Shown here piece after piece: positions 8,295 to 15,846 of a stretch of 51,039 nt of DNA. Within the stretch, counting starts at the first letter, position 1. Every line of letters starts with the position of its first letter. This stretch comes from UBA6544 sp049601975. Its GTDB lineage: Bacteria > Pseudomonadota > Alphaproteobacteria > UBA8366. The notes under the pieces were generated by a model that saw nothing but the letters and a program-made list of their open reading frames with translations, did not search any database and was not told the origin of the DNA. The DNA is taken from assembly GCA_049601975.1 (NCBI GenBank), contig JBMYRC010000012.1:1-51039 (forward strand), given 5' to 3'. A program made the position numbers and the translations under genes.

Positions 8295-8768
8295 ATGTCG
8301 AACTGGGAAAAATGGACGAAGAAGTACGTTTGGGACGAAAACAAAACGCCCTTCTTCATCCCAGTCGATAAACTCACGAAGCTACAGGCGGGAAAGGAGC
8401 TTTTCCTATATGTAGTTTTCGTCGGTACACCGTTCGGTCTAATCAGCTTCCTTTCATTGGCCGCTATCGCACGAGCGGAAAGCGTCGCGTATCTTCTGTT
8501 GATGATCTATTCGGTCTCGATTCTGGTGGCGCTGTTCTATTTGCAAACAACAAAGAACCAGTACGCAGCCTTCTATACCGCGACGGCGCCGATTATCTTA
8601 CTGCTATACTTAATCTTAAACGGATTTCCGCCGAAACTGCATGAAATCGAGCAAGGTGTATTGCTAGTCTTTCTTCTGCTTTGGCTGCGTTACGCCATGC
8701 GGATCATCCGTATTACAAAACGCTACCCAGACATGCGCGAAGGCGTCTTACTACCGCCCACGCTTTGA
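8295..8768 (+). CDS. Hypothetical four-helix membrane protein in TRAP operon
   Basis: A 157-residue integral membrane protein I do not recognise. The N-terminus is charged and aromatic (MSNWEKWTKKYVWDENK), followed by four hydrophobic segments at about 35-60, 64-83, 92-108 and 117-135, and a basic C-terminal tail. It has no enzymatic or ion-coupling motif that I can see. It starts 10 bases after the dctQ stop, so it is almost certainly co-transcribed with the TRAP genes and may be an accessory subunit or assembly factor. The gene converges with the CBS-BON pseudogene 14 bases later. Existence as a gene is well supported by position, length and hydrophobic pattern; the function is open. Confidence 0.8.
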   Translation: MSNWEKWTKKYVWDENKTPFFIPVDKLTKLQAGKELFLYVVFVGTPFGLISFLSLAAIARAESVAYLLLMIYSVSILVALFYLQTTKNQYAAFYTATAPIILLLYLILNGFPPKLHEIEQGVLLVFLLLWLRYAMRIIRITKRYPDMREGVLLPPTL

Positions 8769-8781
8769 TATCTGAAACGGG

Positions 8782-9472
8782 TCACACGCCGCCAAGGTAA
8801 TGCGGCGTCACGCTGACATGATCGCTGATCTCAGCCGCACCCACGACATTTCCGACCGCCACCATCAGTGCTAATTTCTGCTCTTGCGTGCCAAGGCAGC
8901 CCCATAACTCGACCACTCCCCCCGACACAATGACATTCATTTGCGTCGGATGGACGAAATCAAGCTGGTCCAACTCGGCAACAATTTTTGCCTGGACACC
9001 CTCGCTCGGATGGGCGCGGTCTGGGCGTCGCGTTCGCTGTCGCTAATCCTTCCAACAAATTGGAGCGGCTGAAGATCCCAACTACTTTCCCGTCATGCAC
9101 GTCCGGTACCCGCTTGATTCTCTTCTCTTCCAATATTGTCGCGATTTCAGCGAGCGAGAAATCGTCCTCGACAGTGGCAACTTCTCTCGTCATCACCTCT
9201 CTGGCGTGATTGCAATGAGTCTTCACATAGTCTCGCGCTTTTTCAGCTTCCGCTCTTAACAAATTTAGCCACCAGGACCGCCGATGATCGCCACCAAATT
9301 CAGCACATCAGATCAGGTCCCCCTCACTGACCAGTCCGACCAGCATACCGTCACCGTCCAACACCGGAACACCACTGATACGACGCTCTAACAACAATTG
9401 AACGATTTTCGGTACTGTCGTATCTGCGGTTACGGAGATCGCATTCGTCATCATCACATCTATGTCTAACAT
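8782..9472 (-). pseudogene. CBS-CBS-BON domain protein, disrupted
   Basis: The gene starts at an ATG at 9472 with GGAGG upstream and reads a first CBS domain (VMMTNAISVTADTT ... RRISGVPVLDGDG ... SEGDLI). A single in-frame TGA (9308-9310) follows where relatives usually have Arg, so a CGA-to-TGA change is likely. The same frame continues through RRSWWLNLL and the second CBS domain (HAREVMTREVATVEDDFS ... KRVPDVHDGK). Near 9010 a one-base shift (around PSERG) moves the reading into the BON domain frame (AELDQLDFVHPTQMNV ... DHVSVTPHY). Such proteins sense adenine nucleotides and bind membranes or ligands. Two lesions make it a recent pseudogene, unless the TGA is read through. Confidence 0.85.
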
Positions 9473-9573
9473 CTGAACTTCTCCTCCGGTTTAGCGGCTC
9501 TGCCGCCTGCGTACCGTCAGAGTAAGACAAGAAGATGCAATACGAATTGATCTATCTCAGAAATACGAGTGCC

Positions 9574-9882
9574 CTAATGCCGCCGCGGTGCGGCGGGATC
9601 TTCGGAAGGGTCGCCGTCGACAGCAGAATCCACAATTTGATCGATGTGTTTATGATCGTATGTTTTGGTGCGCAATCTATACGCCCGCGTCTCTGCCCAA
9701 TTGTCATCGACATTCAACGTCTTCACGACCAAAAAATGAAATCCAATAACCACCGTCCATCCAATCGAAAACCAAGACGTGTCCTCCGAATTTCGTGTAA
9801 TCCACGTCATCGCGGCAATGCCGATGCAATAGGTCACAAGATGCCATTTGAACCACCGCCAATCGCGTAATTGTGCTCGCAT
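9574..9882 (-). CDS. Small 2TM-domain-like membrane protein
   Basis: A 102-residue protein, start chosen at the ATG at 9882 (AAGGGA upstream). An N-terminal basic/aromatic stretch (RDWRWFKWHLVTY) leads into two hydrophobic helices (about 12-31 and 43-62, FSIGWTVVIGFHFLVV), then a charged tail ending in a Pro/Asp-rich segment. The arrangement of a tryptophan-rich amphipathic entry, two helices and a short intervening loop resembles the 2TM domain family of small bacterial membrane proteins, often near histidine kinases; there is no kinase here. Its role is unknown. It is flanked by pseudogenes on both sides, so it may be a survivor of a decaying segment. Confidence 0.65.
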   Translation of the reverse strand: MRAQLRDWRWFKWHLVTYCIGIAAMTWITRNSEDTSWFSIGWTVVIGFHFLVVKTLNVDDNWAETRAYRLRTKTYDHKHIDQIVDSAVDGDPSEDPAAPRRH

Positions 9883-10000
9883 GTCGTCCCTTCGATGGAC
9901 CATATTCCGCTGCTAACATTATACGCTATCAATCGTCGGCTTGTCGCCTCTCTAGACGGCGATAGCTTACGCAAAGCTCCAGGAGGAGACCGGCGACCCA

Positions 10001-10252
10001 ATGCAACCCCAATTTATAATTCGTTACGCGATAGTGCTGATTTTACTTCTCCTTTGTCCAATACGAGCGGACACAGCGGAGGCGAAGGTAGAATGGCGGA
10101 TGGCGAGTGCATTCCCGGGGTCCGCCTTGTTGCTTGGGTCGCAGCGCCGCTTCACCCAGGTGTTGGACGTAAGCGAAGGCATGTTGGGCCATAATGCTGC
10201 TCCCGGCTGGCTCGCCCGAAACCTGCCGGTCGAGAAATGTAAGCGCTGCTGA
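10001..10252 (+). pseudogene. Truncated TRAP receptor N-terminus
   Basis: Reads a signal peptide (hydrophobic core IVLILLLLC) followed by AKVEWRMAS and, further on, LLLGSQRRFTQ. These match the N-terminus of DctP-type receptors; the intact receptor at 4743 has AKKVRWKMQ and then LGTSGVRFTQ at the same places. After about 50 residues the similarity ends and a stop follows. The remaining 250 or so residues of a receptor are absent. It is probably the remnant of a second TRAP operon. A short secreted protein is possible but less likely. Confidence 0.6.
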
Positions 10253-10255
10253 TCC

Positions 10256-10585
10256 TCAGCGCTCGGCCAATGCTGCTTCAACGGACGCCATTTGTGCGTC
10301 CAAATCGACCGAACATTTGGACGTCATCTCCAAATCCCGGTCCTCGTAGACATTGCGGTCCAGGTATTTCTGCTTCCAAGCTTCAATCGTCTTATCTCGC
10401 AGATCATTTAATTCCCGCAACTGCGGCCGGAACATCGTAACCATGTTCGGCACCCACACATTCACAAGCCATGACGGGTGGGGCATATCGATTTCGAAGC
10501 GATGCAGAAATCGGCAGACGTCCCGCGCCTCATACCAAACCTCTCCCGTCACCCAGCGATTGGCAGTGAATAAGACGAAACCCAA
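10256..10585 (-). CDS. Hypothetical protein fragment
   Basis: An open frame of 109 codons that begins at a TTG directly after a stop codon and overlaps the end of the formylglycine-enzyme-like pseudogene. The composition looks coding (WYEARDVCRFLHRF, then a charged helical C-terminal part with ELNDLRDKTIEAWKQKY). An internal ATG near IDMPHPS would give a shorter product. I do not recognise it. It may be a remnant of a larger gene, as its neighbours are. Low confidence that it is functional. Confidence 0.35.
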   Translation of the reverse strand: MGFVLFTANRWVTGEVWYEARDVCRFLHRFEIDMPHPSWLVNVWVPNMVTMFRPQLRELNDLRDKTIEAWKQKYLDRNVYEDRDLEMTSKCSVDLDAQMASVEAALAER

Positions 10586-10967
10586 TCAATATATGCTTGA
10601 GTGCGGCAGGACGGCATATACCGCACCCGCTGTCGTCTTACGATCTCCCCTTTACGATATAACAGTTCTTGTTTCCCTCTGTCGCGGTCCATTCAAAGAC
10701 CTGTCCAGCGGCATCCGTCAGCCCAAATGGACTGTTGCCTTTCGGAAACCAACCTGCTGGTACTAAATCGAATGAACCAGCGTCATGGATGTTCAAAAAT
10801 GTCGCATCGAATTCGTCACCCCATGGGAAGCGGCGGCCCTCCGTCCCCCACATGGCTTTTTCCAATTCCCACTCGGTCGGCAATCGGTAATACGCACCGG
10901 TCTCGGCGGAGATCCATAGCGCGTAGGCCCGCGCATCTCCGTGACTGACGAGGACTACGGGGTGATT
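10572..10967 (-). pseudogene. Formylglycine-generating-enzyme (SUMF1-like) fragment
   Basis: The C-terminal part of an FGE-sulfatase/SUMF1 domain is clear: HPVVLVS, then AYALWIS, YYRLPTEWELEKA, FPWGDEF, GNSPFGLTDAAGQVFEWTA and YIVKG. Relatives continue with GGSWDD; here the Trp position is a TAA stop, and the same frame resumes as DDSGCGICRPAA and ends in ILIGFRL. The N-terminal half of the domain is missing, replaced upstream by repeat-rich sequence. Intact members oxidise a cysteine to formylglycine or build modified amino acids with O2 and iron or copper. Two defects (5' loss and in-frame stop) mark it as dead. Confidence 0.75.
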
Positions 10968-10977
10968 TTTGCGGCTT

Positions 10978-11290
10978 GGCGGTGGATCGTTGCTCAATCC
11001 CGATGTTCCAATCTCCGCGCAACCGCAACCCACGGCTCCCGCTCGACCTTCTAAACCGAATTTAAGTGGTGGTAGTGGATCTTTCCTCAATCCCGTTGTA
11101 ACCGTTACGGCGCAGCCATTGCCGTCGGCAACCTCTTCCAAACCGACGCGCTCACGCGGAACTGGCCTCGCAAATAAAGGTCAATCCACCCGCAATCCTA
11201 AATCGCGGACAGCATCTGCTCGCCCCATCCCAACACAATTATCAAATCAAGGGACTGCGGGTGATCTTCAGGATCCAGATTTCCCTATTC
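10978..11290 (+). repeat. Degenerate Pro-rich tandem repeat
   Basis: On the plus strand two units of about 84 bases read GGSLLNPDVPISAQPQP... and GSFLNPVVTVTAQPLP..., each ending in SKP. A third, weaker copy near 11250-11290 reads GDLQDPDFPIQ. The units keep phase with each other, so they were once translated in this frame. The open frame now has no credible start. It probably comes from a Pro/Ala-rich linker or surface protein that has been lost. Confidence 0.5.
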
Positions 11291-11322
11291 AAAGGCAAAA
11301 AATATCGGGATATTTTATATAG

Positions 11323-12297
11323 TCAGGGCATCCATCCCTTTGCCCCGAAATACGCTTTCGCGCGTCGATGCAAAGGCGCTAACCCGGCGGCCACGGAGAT
11401 CTGATTGCGCAAAGGCAACGCCGTCATCGCAATGTGACGCCACTTCTTTAGATCACCCCCTAGGATCGCTTCCAACAGCATGGCGACATGGTCATCCGAT
11501 TTACTACTTTGCGTGACGATAGTGGCCGATAATCCGAATGTTGTGATTGCGGGATTATTGTTCTGTGGCGAAGTTAGCGACAACTGATGCGCGACCAATT
11601 CCGGTCGCTTCTCGATCGCCTTTTTGATTGTCGCGGGGGCGATGAAGACGAGGTTCAAATCGCAGCGATCCATCAAGCTCTCGACGTGTCCGCTGGGATG
11701 CCTCTCGACGGTGACCAGCACATCAATTTCACCCGCGCAAATCTGTGCTTCGGCGGCTTTCTCTTGCCCCTCACTTGCCGGTCTCGACGCAAGATCGATC
11801 TGAGCGGCGCCAATGGCGATTTGCATCAGTAGATAGGCATAGCGATTGGACCCGTCGTAACCGACCCGCCGTCCCGCCAAATGCGTTAACACTTTGGCAC
11901 CAATATCTCGGCGGGCAAGAATCGTCAGTGCCTCGGCCGGCACGGAAACGATGGACCGCAATTCTTCATTCGGACCGGCTGAACGATAGCGGTTCGAACC
12001 TTGGACCGCATGGTGCAACCAATCAGATTGAACAACCGCAAAGTCAAAGCTACCGTCGTTAATTTTTTCCAAATTCAGGGCCGAACTGCCCCCGGCAACA
12101 TTGACACACCGAACCGCATTCGGTGACCCCGCATTAACGGCTTGGCAGATCGCGCCAGCCAGACCGAAATAATATCCGAACGGCGTTCCGCCCGCGATGA
12201 CGATCGGTCGACCGTTCGGCTCCGCAGCCGTGGACGGTAAGTATAATCCAAGCAGTAAGACGACCGATAGTAATATCAGTCTGATAACGGAAATCAT
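11323..12297 (-). CDS. TAXI family TRAP solute receptor
   Basis: A 324-residue exported protein. The signal peptide is about 1-24 (IRLILLSVVLLLGLYLP, cleavage near TAA-EP). The body follows the TAXI (TRAP-associated extracytoplasmic immunogenic) pattern: IAGGTPFGYYFGLAGAICQ, the AGGSSALN loop, INDGSFDFAVVQSDW, then SIVSVPAEALTI and a LAGRRVGYDG motif. TAXI receptors normally work with a fused DctQM permease, and glutamate is one known ligand. No such permease is in this window. Its ATG overlaps the stop of the upstream aminotransferase by four bases (12294-12297), so the two are translationally coupled, which points to an amino or keto acid ligand (inferred). Confidence 0.88.
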   Translation of the reverse strand: MISVIRLILLSVVLLLGLYLPSTAAEPNGRPIVIAGGTPFGYYFGLAGAICQAVNAGSPNAVRCVNVAGGSSALNLEKINDGSFDFAVVQSDWLHHAVQGSNRYRSAGPNEELRSIVSVPAEALTILARRDIGAKVLTHLAGRRVGYDGSNRYAYLLMQIAIGAAQIDLASRPASEGQEKAAEAQICAGEIDVLVTVERHPSGHVESLMDRCDLNLVFIAPATIKKAIEKRPELVAHQLSLTSPQNNNPAITTFGLSATIVTQSSKSDDHVAMLLEAILGGDLKKWRHIAMTALPLRNQISVAAGLAPLHRRAKAYFGAKGWMP

Positions 12298-13631
12298 GAA
12301 ATCAGAGCAGTGCTTATGGCCGCATCAACCGAATCGCCCAGTTTCTCGACCAACTCTTCAATATGAGCACCCTCAATAATAAATGGTGGCGCCAACAGCA
12401 CGTGATCCCCTCGGACACCATCAATCGTGCCGCCCATCGGATAACAGATAAGTCCTCGTTTCATCGCTTGCTGTTTGATCTTCGCGTTCAATTTTAGCGC
12501 TGGATCAAACGGTTCCTTTGTCGTCCGGTCCACGACGAACTCCATGGCTTGGAACAATCCACGACCGCGAATATCACCGATATTGTGATGATTACCGAAG
12601 CGCGCGACCAAGGCCTCATTCAGCCGCACACCCATGTCGCGTACGCGGGGCAACAACTCCTCTTCCTGAATGACGTCTTGCACCGCAAGCGCCGCAGCGC
12701 AGGCTACCGGATGCCCCATATAGGTATGCCCATGTTGGAAGAAACCGGTGCCGTCGCGAATGGCGTCAAAAATTTTCTGCGACAATAGTGTGGCGCCGAT
12801 CGGTTGATACCCGGACCCTAGTCCTTTAGCGCAGGTCAATATATCCGGAGCTATATCTTCTTGCTCGCACGCATAGAGGCTACCGGTGCGCCCCATGCCA
12901 CACATGACCTCATCCAAAATCAGCAAGACATCGTATTGGTCGCAAATTTCTCGCACGCGCTTGAAATATCCAGGTACTGCCGAAACCGCGCCAGCGGTAG
13001 CACCGACGACAGGCTCCGCGATAAAGGCGATCACGCTATCCTCGCCAAGCTCTTGAATTTTTACCTCAAGCTCATTGGCAACGCGAAGCCCGTATTCCGC
13101 ATCGCTTTCGTCGTCGCGCCGCTCGCGATAAGAAAAACAGGGCGCAATATTGTGGGTCTCGATCAGAAGCGGCGCGAACGGCTCGCGCCGCCACATATTT
13201 CCACCCGCCGCCAACGCCCCCAACGTATTCCCGTGATAGCTTTGTCGCCGGGTAATGATGTGTTTGCGTTGAGGGCGACCCGTCTCCAAAAAATATTGCC
13301 GCGCAAGCTTGAGCGCCGCCTCGACCGCTTCCGACCCACCCGAGACATAGTAAACGTATTCAAGGTCTCCTGGCGCCTTCGCGATCAGCTTGTCGGCCAG
13401 TTCTTCCGCCGGCGCCGACGTAAAGAACCCCGTATGAGCAAATGAAATGGATTCGGTTTGATCCCGAATTGCCTTTATCACTCGCGGATGACTATGCCCG
13501 AGACAGGAGACCGCAGCACCACCCGAGGCGTCCAAGAAATGCTTTCCCGCCGCGTCGGTGATATAAACGCCATCGCCCGAAATCGCGACCGGCGGGATAG
13601 TTTTGGTGTGTCTGTGAAATACGTGAGACAT
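12294..13631 (-). CDS. Class III aminotransferase (PLP-dependent)
   Basis: A 445-residue fold-type I omega-aminotransferase. It has the phosphate-binding SGGSEA (97-102), SYHGNTLGA (131-139), the cofactor ring contact LDEV with Asp240, and the Schiff-base Lys269 in TCAKGLGSGYQPIGA. The C-terminal GDHVLLAPPFII is typical. Members move the amino group from omega-amino acids, 4-aminobutyrate, beta-alanine, taurine or polyamine products to pyruvate or 2-oxoglutarate. The length and the GYQPIGA motif put it among the 'aspartate aminotransferase family' proteins of unclear substrate. It is upstream of, and overlaps, the TAXI receptor gene. Confidence 0.92.
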   Translation of the reverse strand: MSHVFHRHTKTIPPVAISGDGVYITDAAGKHFLDASGGAAVSCLGHSHPRVIKAIRDQTESISFAHTGFFTSAPAEELADKLIAKAPGDLEYVYYVSGGSEAVEAALKLARQYFLETGRPQRKHIITRRQSYHGNTLGALAAGGNMWRREPFAPLLIETHNIAPCFSYRERRDDESDAEYGLRVANELEVKIQELGEDSVIAFIAEPVVGATAGAVSAVPGYFKRVREICDQYDVLLILDEVMCGMGRTGSLYACEQEDIAPDILTCAKGLGSGYQPIGATLLSQKIFDAIRDGTGFFQHGHTYMGHPVACAAALAVQDVIQEEELLPRVRDMGVRLNEALVARFGNHHNIGDIRGRGLFQAMEFVVDRTTKEPFDPALKLNAKIKQQAMKRGLICYPMGGTIDGVRGDHVLLAPPFIIEGAHIEELVEKLGDSVDAAISTALIS

Positions 13632-13657
13632 TCGCTTCTAGCCTTTCGACGTGTCGA

Positions 13658-13951
13658 TCAGTTCGCTTTTTTGCGCAGACGCTGTGGCTTGTGTTCTTCG
13701 CCCTTCTTCAAGGTCCACACATCGAGGCGAACCGTTTGCACGCCGTCCATGCGGAGCCCGCCGACCAATTCATCGAGCTCTCCCGCGCGTTCGACGGTCC
13801 ATTCGCCACCCGCGCGTATGGTTAGTGTTTGGCCCTCAACAGCAGTTTTTGGCCAACACCCCTGTTCTTCCAACTCAACCTCTCCCCACGACGCGCTGTT
13901 TCGGTAATCGGAATAGCATGATGACGCGCATCCTAAAAGCGCAAGGCGCAT
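13658..13951 (-). CDS. Small putative lipoprotein
   Basis: A 97-residue protein beginning MRLALLGC, with a lipobox-like LLGC at residues 5-8, so Cys8 could be lipidated. The signal is unusually short. An in-frame stop lies eight codons upstream with no start codon between, so the N-terminus cannot be extended. The rest reads as a small beta-rich domain (GQTLTIRAGGEWTV; TVRLDVWTLKKG). It is 26 bases upstream of the aminotransferase start on the same strand and might share its transcript. I do not recognise the family. Confidence 0.55.
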   Translation of the reverse strand: MRLALLGCASSCYSDYRNSASWGEVELEEQGCWPKTAVEGQTLTIRAGGEWTVERAGELDELVGGLRMDGVQTVRLDVWTLKKGEEHKPQRLRKKAN

Positions 13952-14194
13952 TGCAGATGCGAATCCAGACCGTTAAATTGTGCGCGGAAAGGGAGCGTCG
14001 CTGTACGCCGCTTCGGATTTGTGGCCACCGCGCCAACTGCGAAAAACGTTTTATGAGAATTTCGGAAATCTTGATCTCCCGCCCCTACACCCCGAATACG
14101 ATAGAGTCGATCCGCACCCTAAATAACGATTCCGCTTTAGATCGGAACAAACTCTACTCCGCCGGATTGAGCTGACTTTAAGGAAGAAGATAAA

Positions 14195-14719
14195 ATGGAT
14201 TTGAAAGATCATATCAGAAGCATTCCAGATTTCCCTAAGCCCGGCATCCTCTTCTATGACATCTCGACATTACTGGCCCATCCGGGCGCATGGCGTCATT
14301 GCGTGGACCGGCTCGCCGCCGATGTGAAACCACTGGCGCCGGACCTTTTGGTCGGCATCGAATCGCGCGGCTTCCTGACGGCCGCTCCCCTGGCACTCGA
14401 ACTCAGCTGCGGTTTCGCAATGATCCGCAAAAAGGGCAAACTCCCAGGAGCAACCATCGGCCACACCTACGATTTGGAATACGGCAGCGACACAGTAGAG
14501 ATTCAAGCCGACGCGATCTCTCCCGGCCAACGCGTGGTAATCATGGACGATCTATTGGCCACAGGTGGCACGGCGGCGGCGGCGGTGGAGCTCATTCGTG
14601 ATGTCGGCGGCGTGGTCGCCGGCGCCAGCTTCATCGTCGAACTCACGTTCCTGCCGGGCCGCGCCAAGCTGGATGCCTTGCAAGTACCTGCGTCAACGCT
14701 CACCGCCTATGACGACTAA
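14195..14719 (+). CDS. apt: Adenine phosphoribosyltransferase
   Basis: A 174-residue cytosolic purine-salvage enzyme making AMP from adenine and PRPP. The N-terminal IPDFPKPGILFYDI is the family-specific substrate hood (about 10-23), GIESRGF (54-60) is the conserved loop, RKKGKLPG (78-85) is typical, and the PRPP motif VVIMDDLLATGGTA is at 114-127. Length is normal. The ribosome site AAGGAAG is close to the ATG. It stands alone with no partner genes; the next gene is convergent. Confidence 0.96.
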   Translation: MDLKDHIRSIPDFPKPGILFYDISTLLAHPGAWRHCVDRLAADVKPLAPDLLVGIESRGFLTAAPLALELSCGFAMIRKKGKLPGATIGHTYDLEYGSDTVEIQADAISPGQRVVIMDDLLATGGTAAAAVELIRDVGGVVAGASFIVELTFLPGRAKLDALQVPASTLTAYDD

Positions 14720-14779
14720 TCTCGACACATTTCTCTACTGACTATACGTCGGGTAAAAGATCGAGGTTTTAGCGACACC

Positions 14780-15727
14780 CTATCCGCGTTCTTGTTTGAC
14801 CTGTTCATAGACGAGGACGGCAGCGGCGAAATCTTCGAGTGATGCGCCTACTGATTTGAACATGGTTATTTCATCCGCCGAGGTACGCCCTGGATGGCGT
14901 CCTTGCACGAGTGCGTACAGGTCGACCAAATCATCGAAATTCAATACGCCCGAAGCCAACGGCTGCGTCAGATCGCCAGCCGCTTTCGGCGCACCGGTCA
15001 ACGTATCGCAAAAGACATTTGCCCGACGGATGGAAGTGTCATCGGTCTCGCGTACTTCGGGCCGGTATCCACCGACGAGATCCAGATGCGTCCCATCACG
15101 TAGCCACTCACCTAGCACCAATGGTTCCGGCGAAAACGTGGCGCAGGAGATGACATCGACGCTACGTGCCGTCGCCTCGATATCTTCTACCGCTTCGGCT
15201 TGCAGGCCTAGATCGCCGGCCGCCGCCGCGAGCCGCCGGGCTTTCGCATGATCGCGGCCCCACACATACGTCATTTCCAAGGGACGGACGGCGCGGTGAG
15301 CGAATATTAGGTTCCAGGCGACTCGGCCGGTCCCAACCACGAGATGCGACTTGGCATCTTCCCGCGCGAGATAATCCACCGCGACCGCTGACGCCGCCGC
15401 GGTCCGACGCGCCGTAACCTCACCACCGTCGACTTGCGCAAGCGCCTCGCCGCTCTTACCGTCGAACAGAATCACGATGCCATTCACCGCAGGCATGCCT
15501 CGCGCGGCGTTTCCGGGAAACATATTGACCAGCTTCACACAAACGTACTCACCGGCCCGCCAAGCCGGCATCATCATGATCTTGCCTTCGGGTTCTCCGG
15601 GCACATCGATATAATGTTGATGCTTGGCCGGGGATTCCACACCGCCCTTGAAAGCGTCACGGATTGCCTCAACCAACGGTTTCCATTCCAGACGCTCGCG
15701 CGTCTCATCCAGCCCGACAACAATCAT
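14780..15727 (-). CDS. Ornithine cyclodeaminase / mu-crystallin family protein
   Basis: A 315-residue NAD(P)-dependent enzyme. The frame extends to a GTG at 15742, but the ATG at 15727 has GGAGG at 8 bases and is preferred. Visible family features: KLVNMFPGN (substrate-carboxylate Lys region), GIVILFDGKSGEALAQVDGGEVTARRTAAASAVA, a Rossmann motif degenerated to VVGTGRVAWN, and the terminal IKR/MFKSVG region, here MFKSVGASLEDFAA. Members include ornithine cyclodeaminase, ketimine reductases and amino-acid dehydrogenases, so the exact reaction is open. It is divergent from the transhydrogenase gene 119 bases away and may share its regulatory region. Confidence 0.87.
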   Translation of the reverse strand: MIVVGLDETRERLEWKPLVEAIRDAFKGGVESPAKHQHYIDVPGEPEGKIMMMPAWRAGEYVCVKLVNMFPGNAARGMPAVNGIVILFDGKSGEALAQVDGGEVTARRTAAASAVAVDYLAREDAKSHLVVGTGRVAWNLIFAHRAVRPLEMTYVWGRDHAKARRLAAAAGDLGLQAEAVEDIEATARSVDVISCATFSPEPLVLGEWLRDGTHLDLVGGYRPEVRETDDTSIRRANVFCDTLTGAPKAAGDLTQPLASGVLNFDDLVDLYALVQGRHPGRTSADEITMFKSVGASLEDFAAAVLVYEQVKQERG

Positions 15728-15846
15728 TTCAGCATCCTCCACTCGAATTCACGCACTACGGGCTGACGAAACCGCCCGCGTTCTATAAAGTCGCGCCGCG
15801 TTAGATACATGATTGCGGCAATTCGGGACAGGGAGCCACCTCTAGC

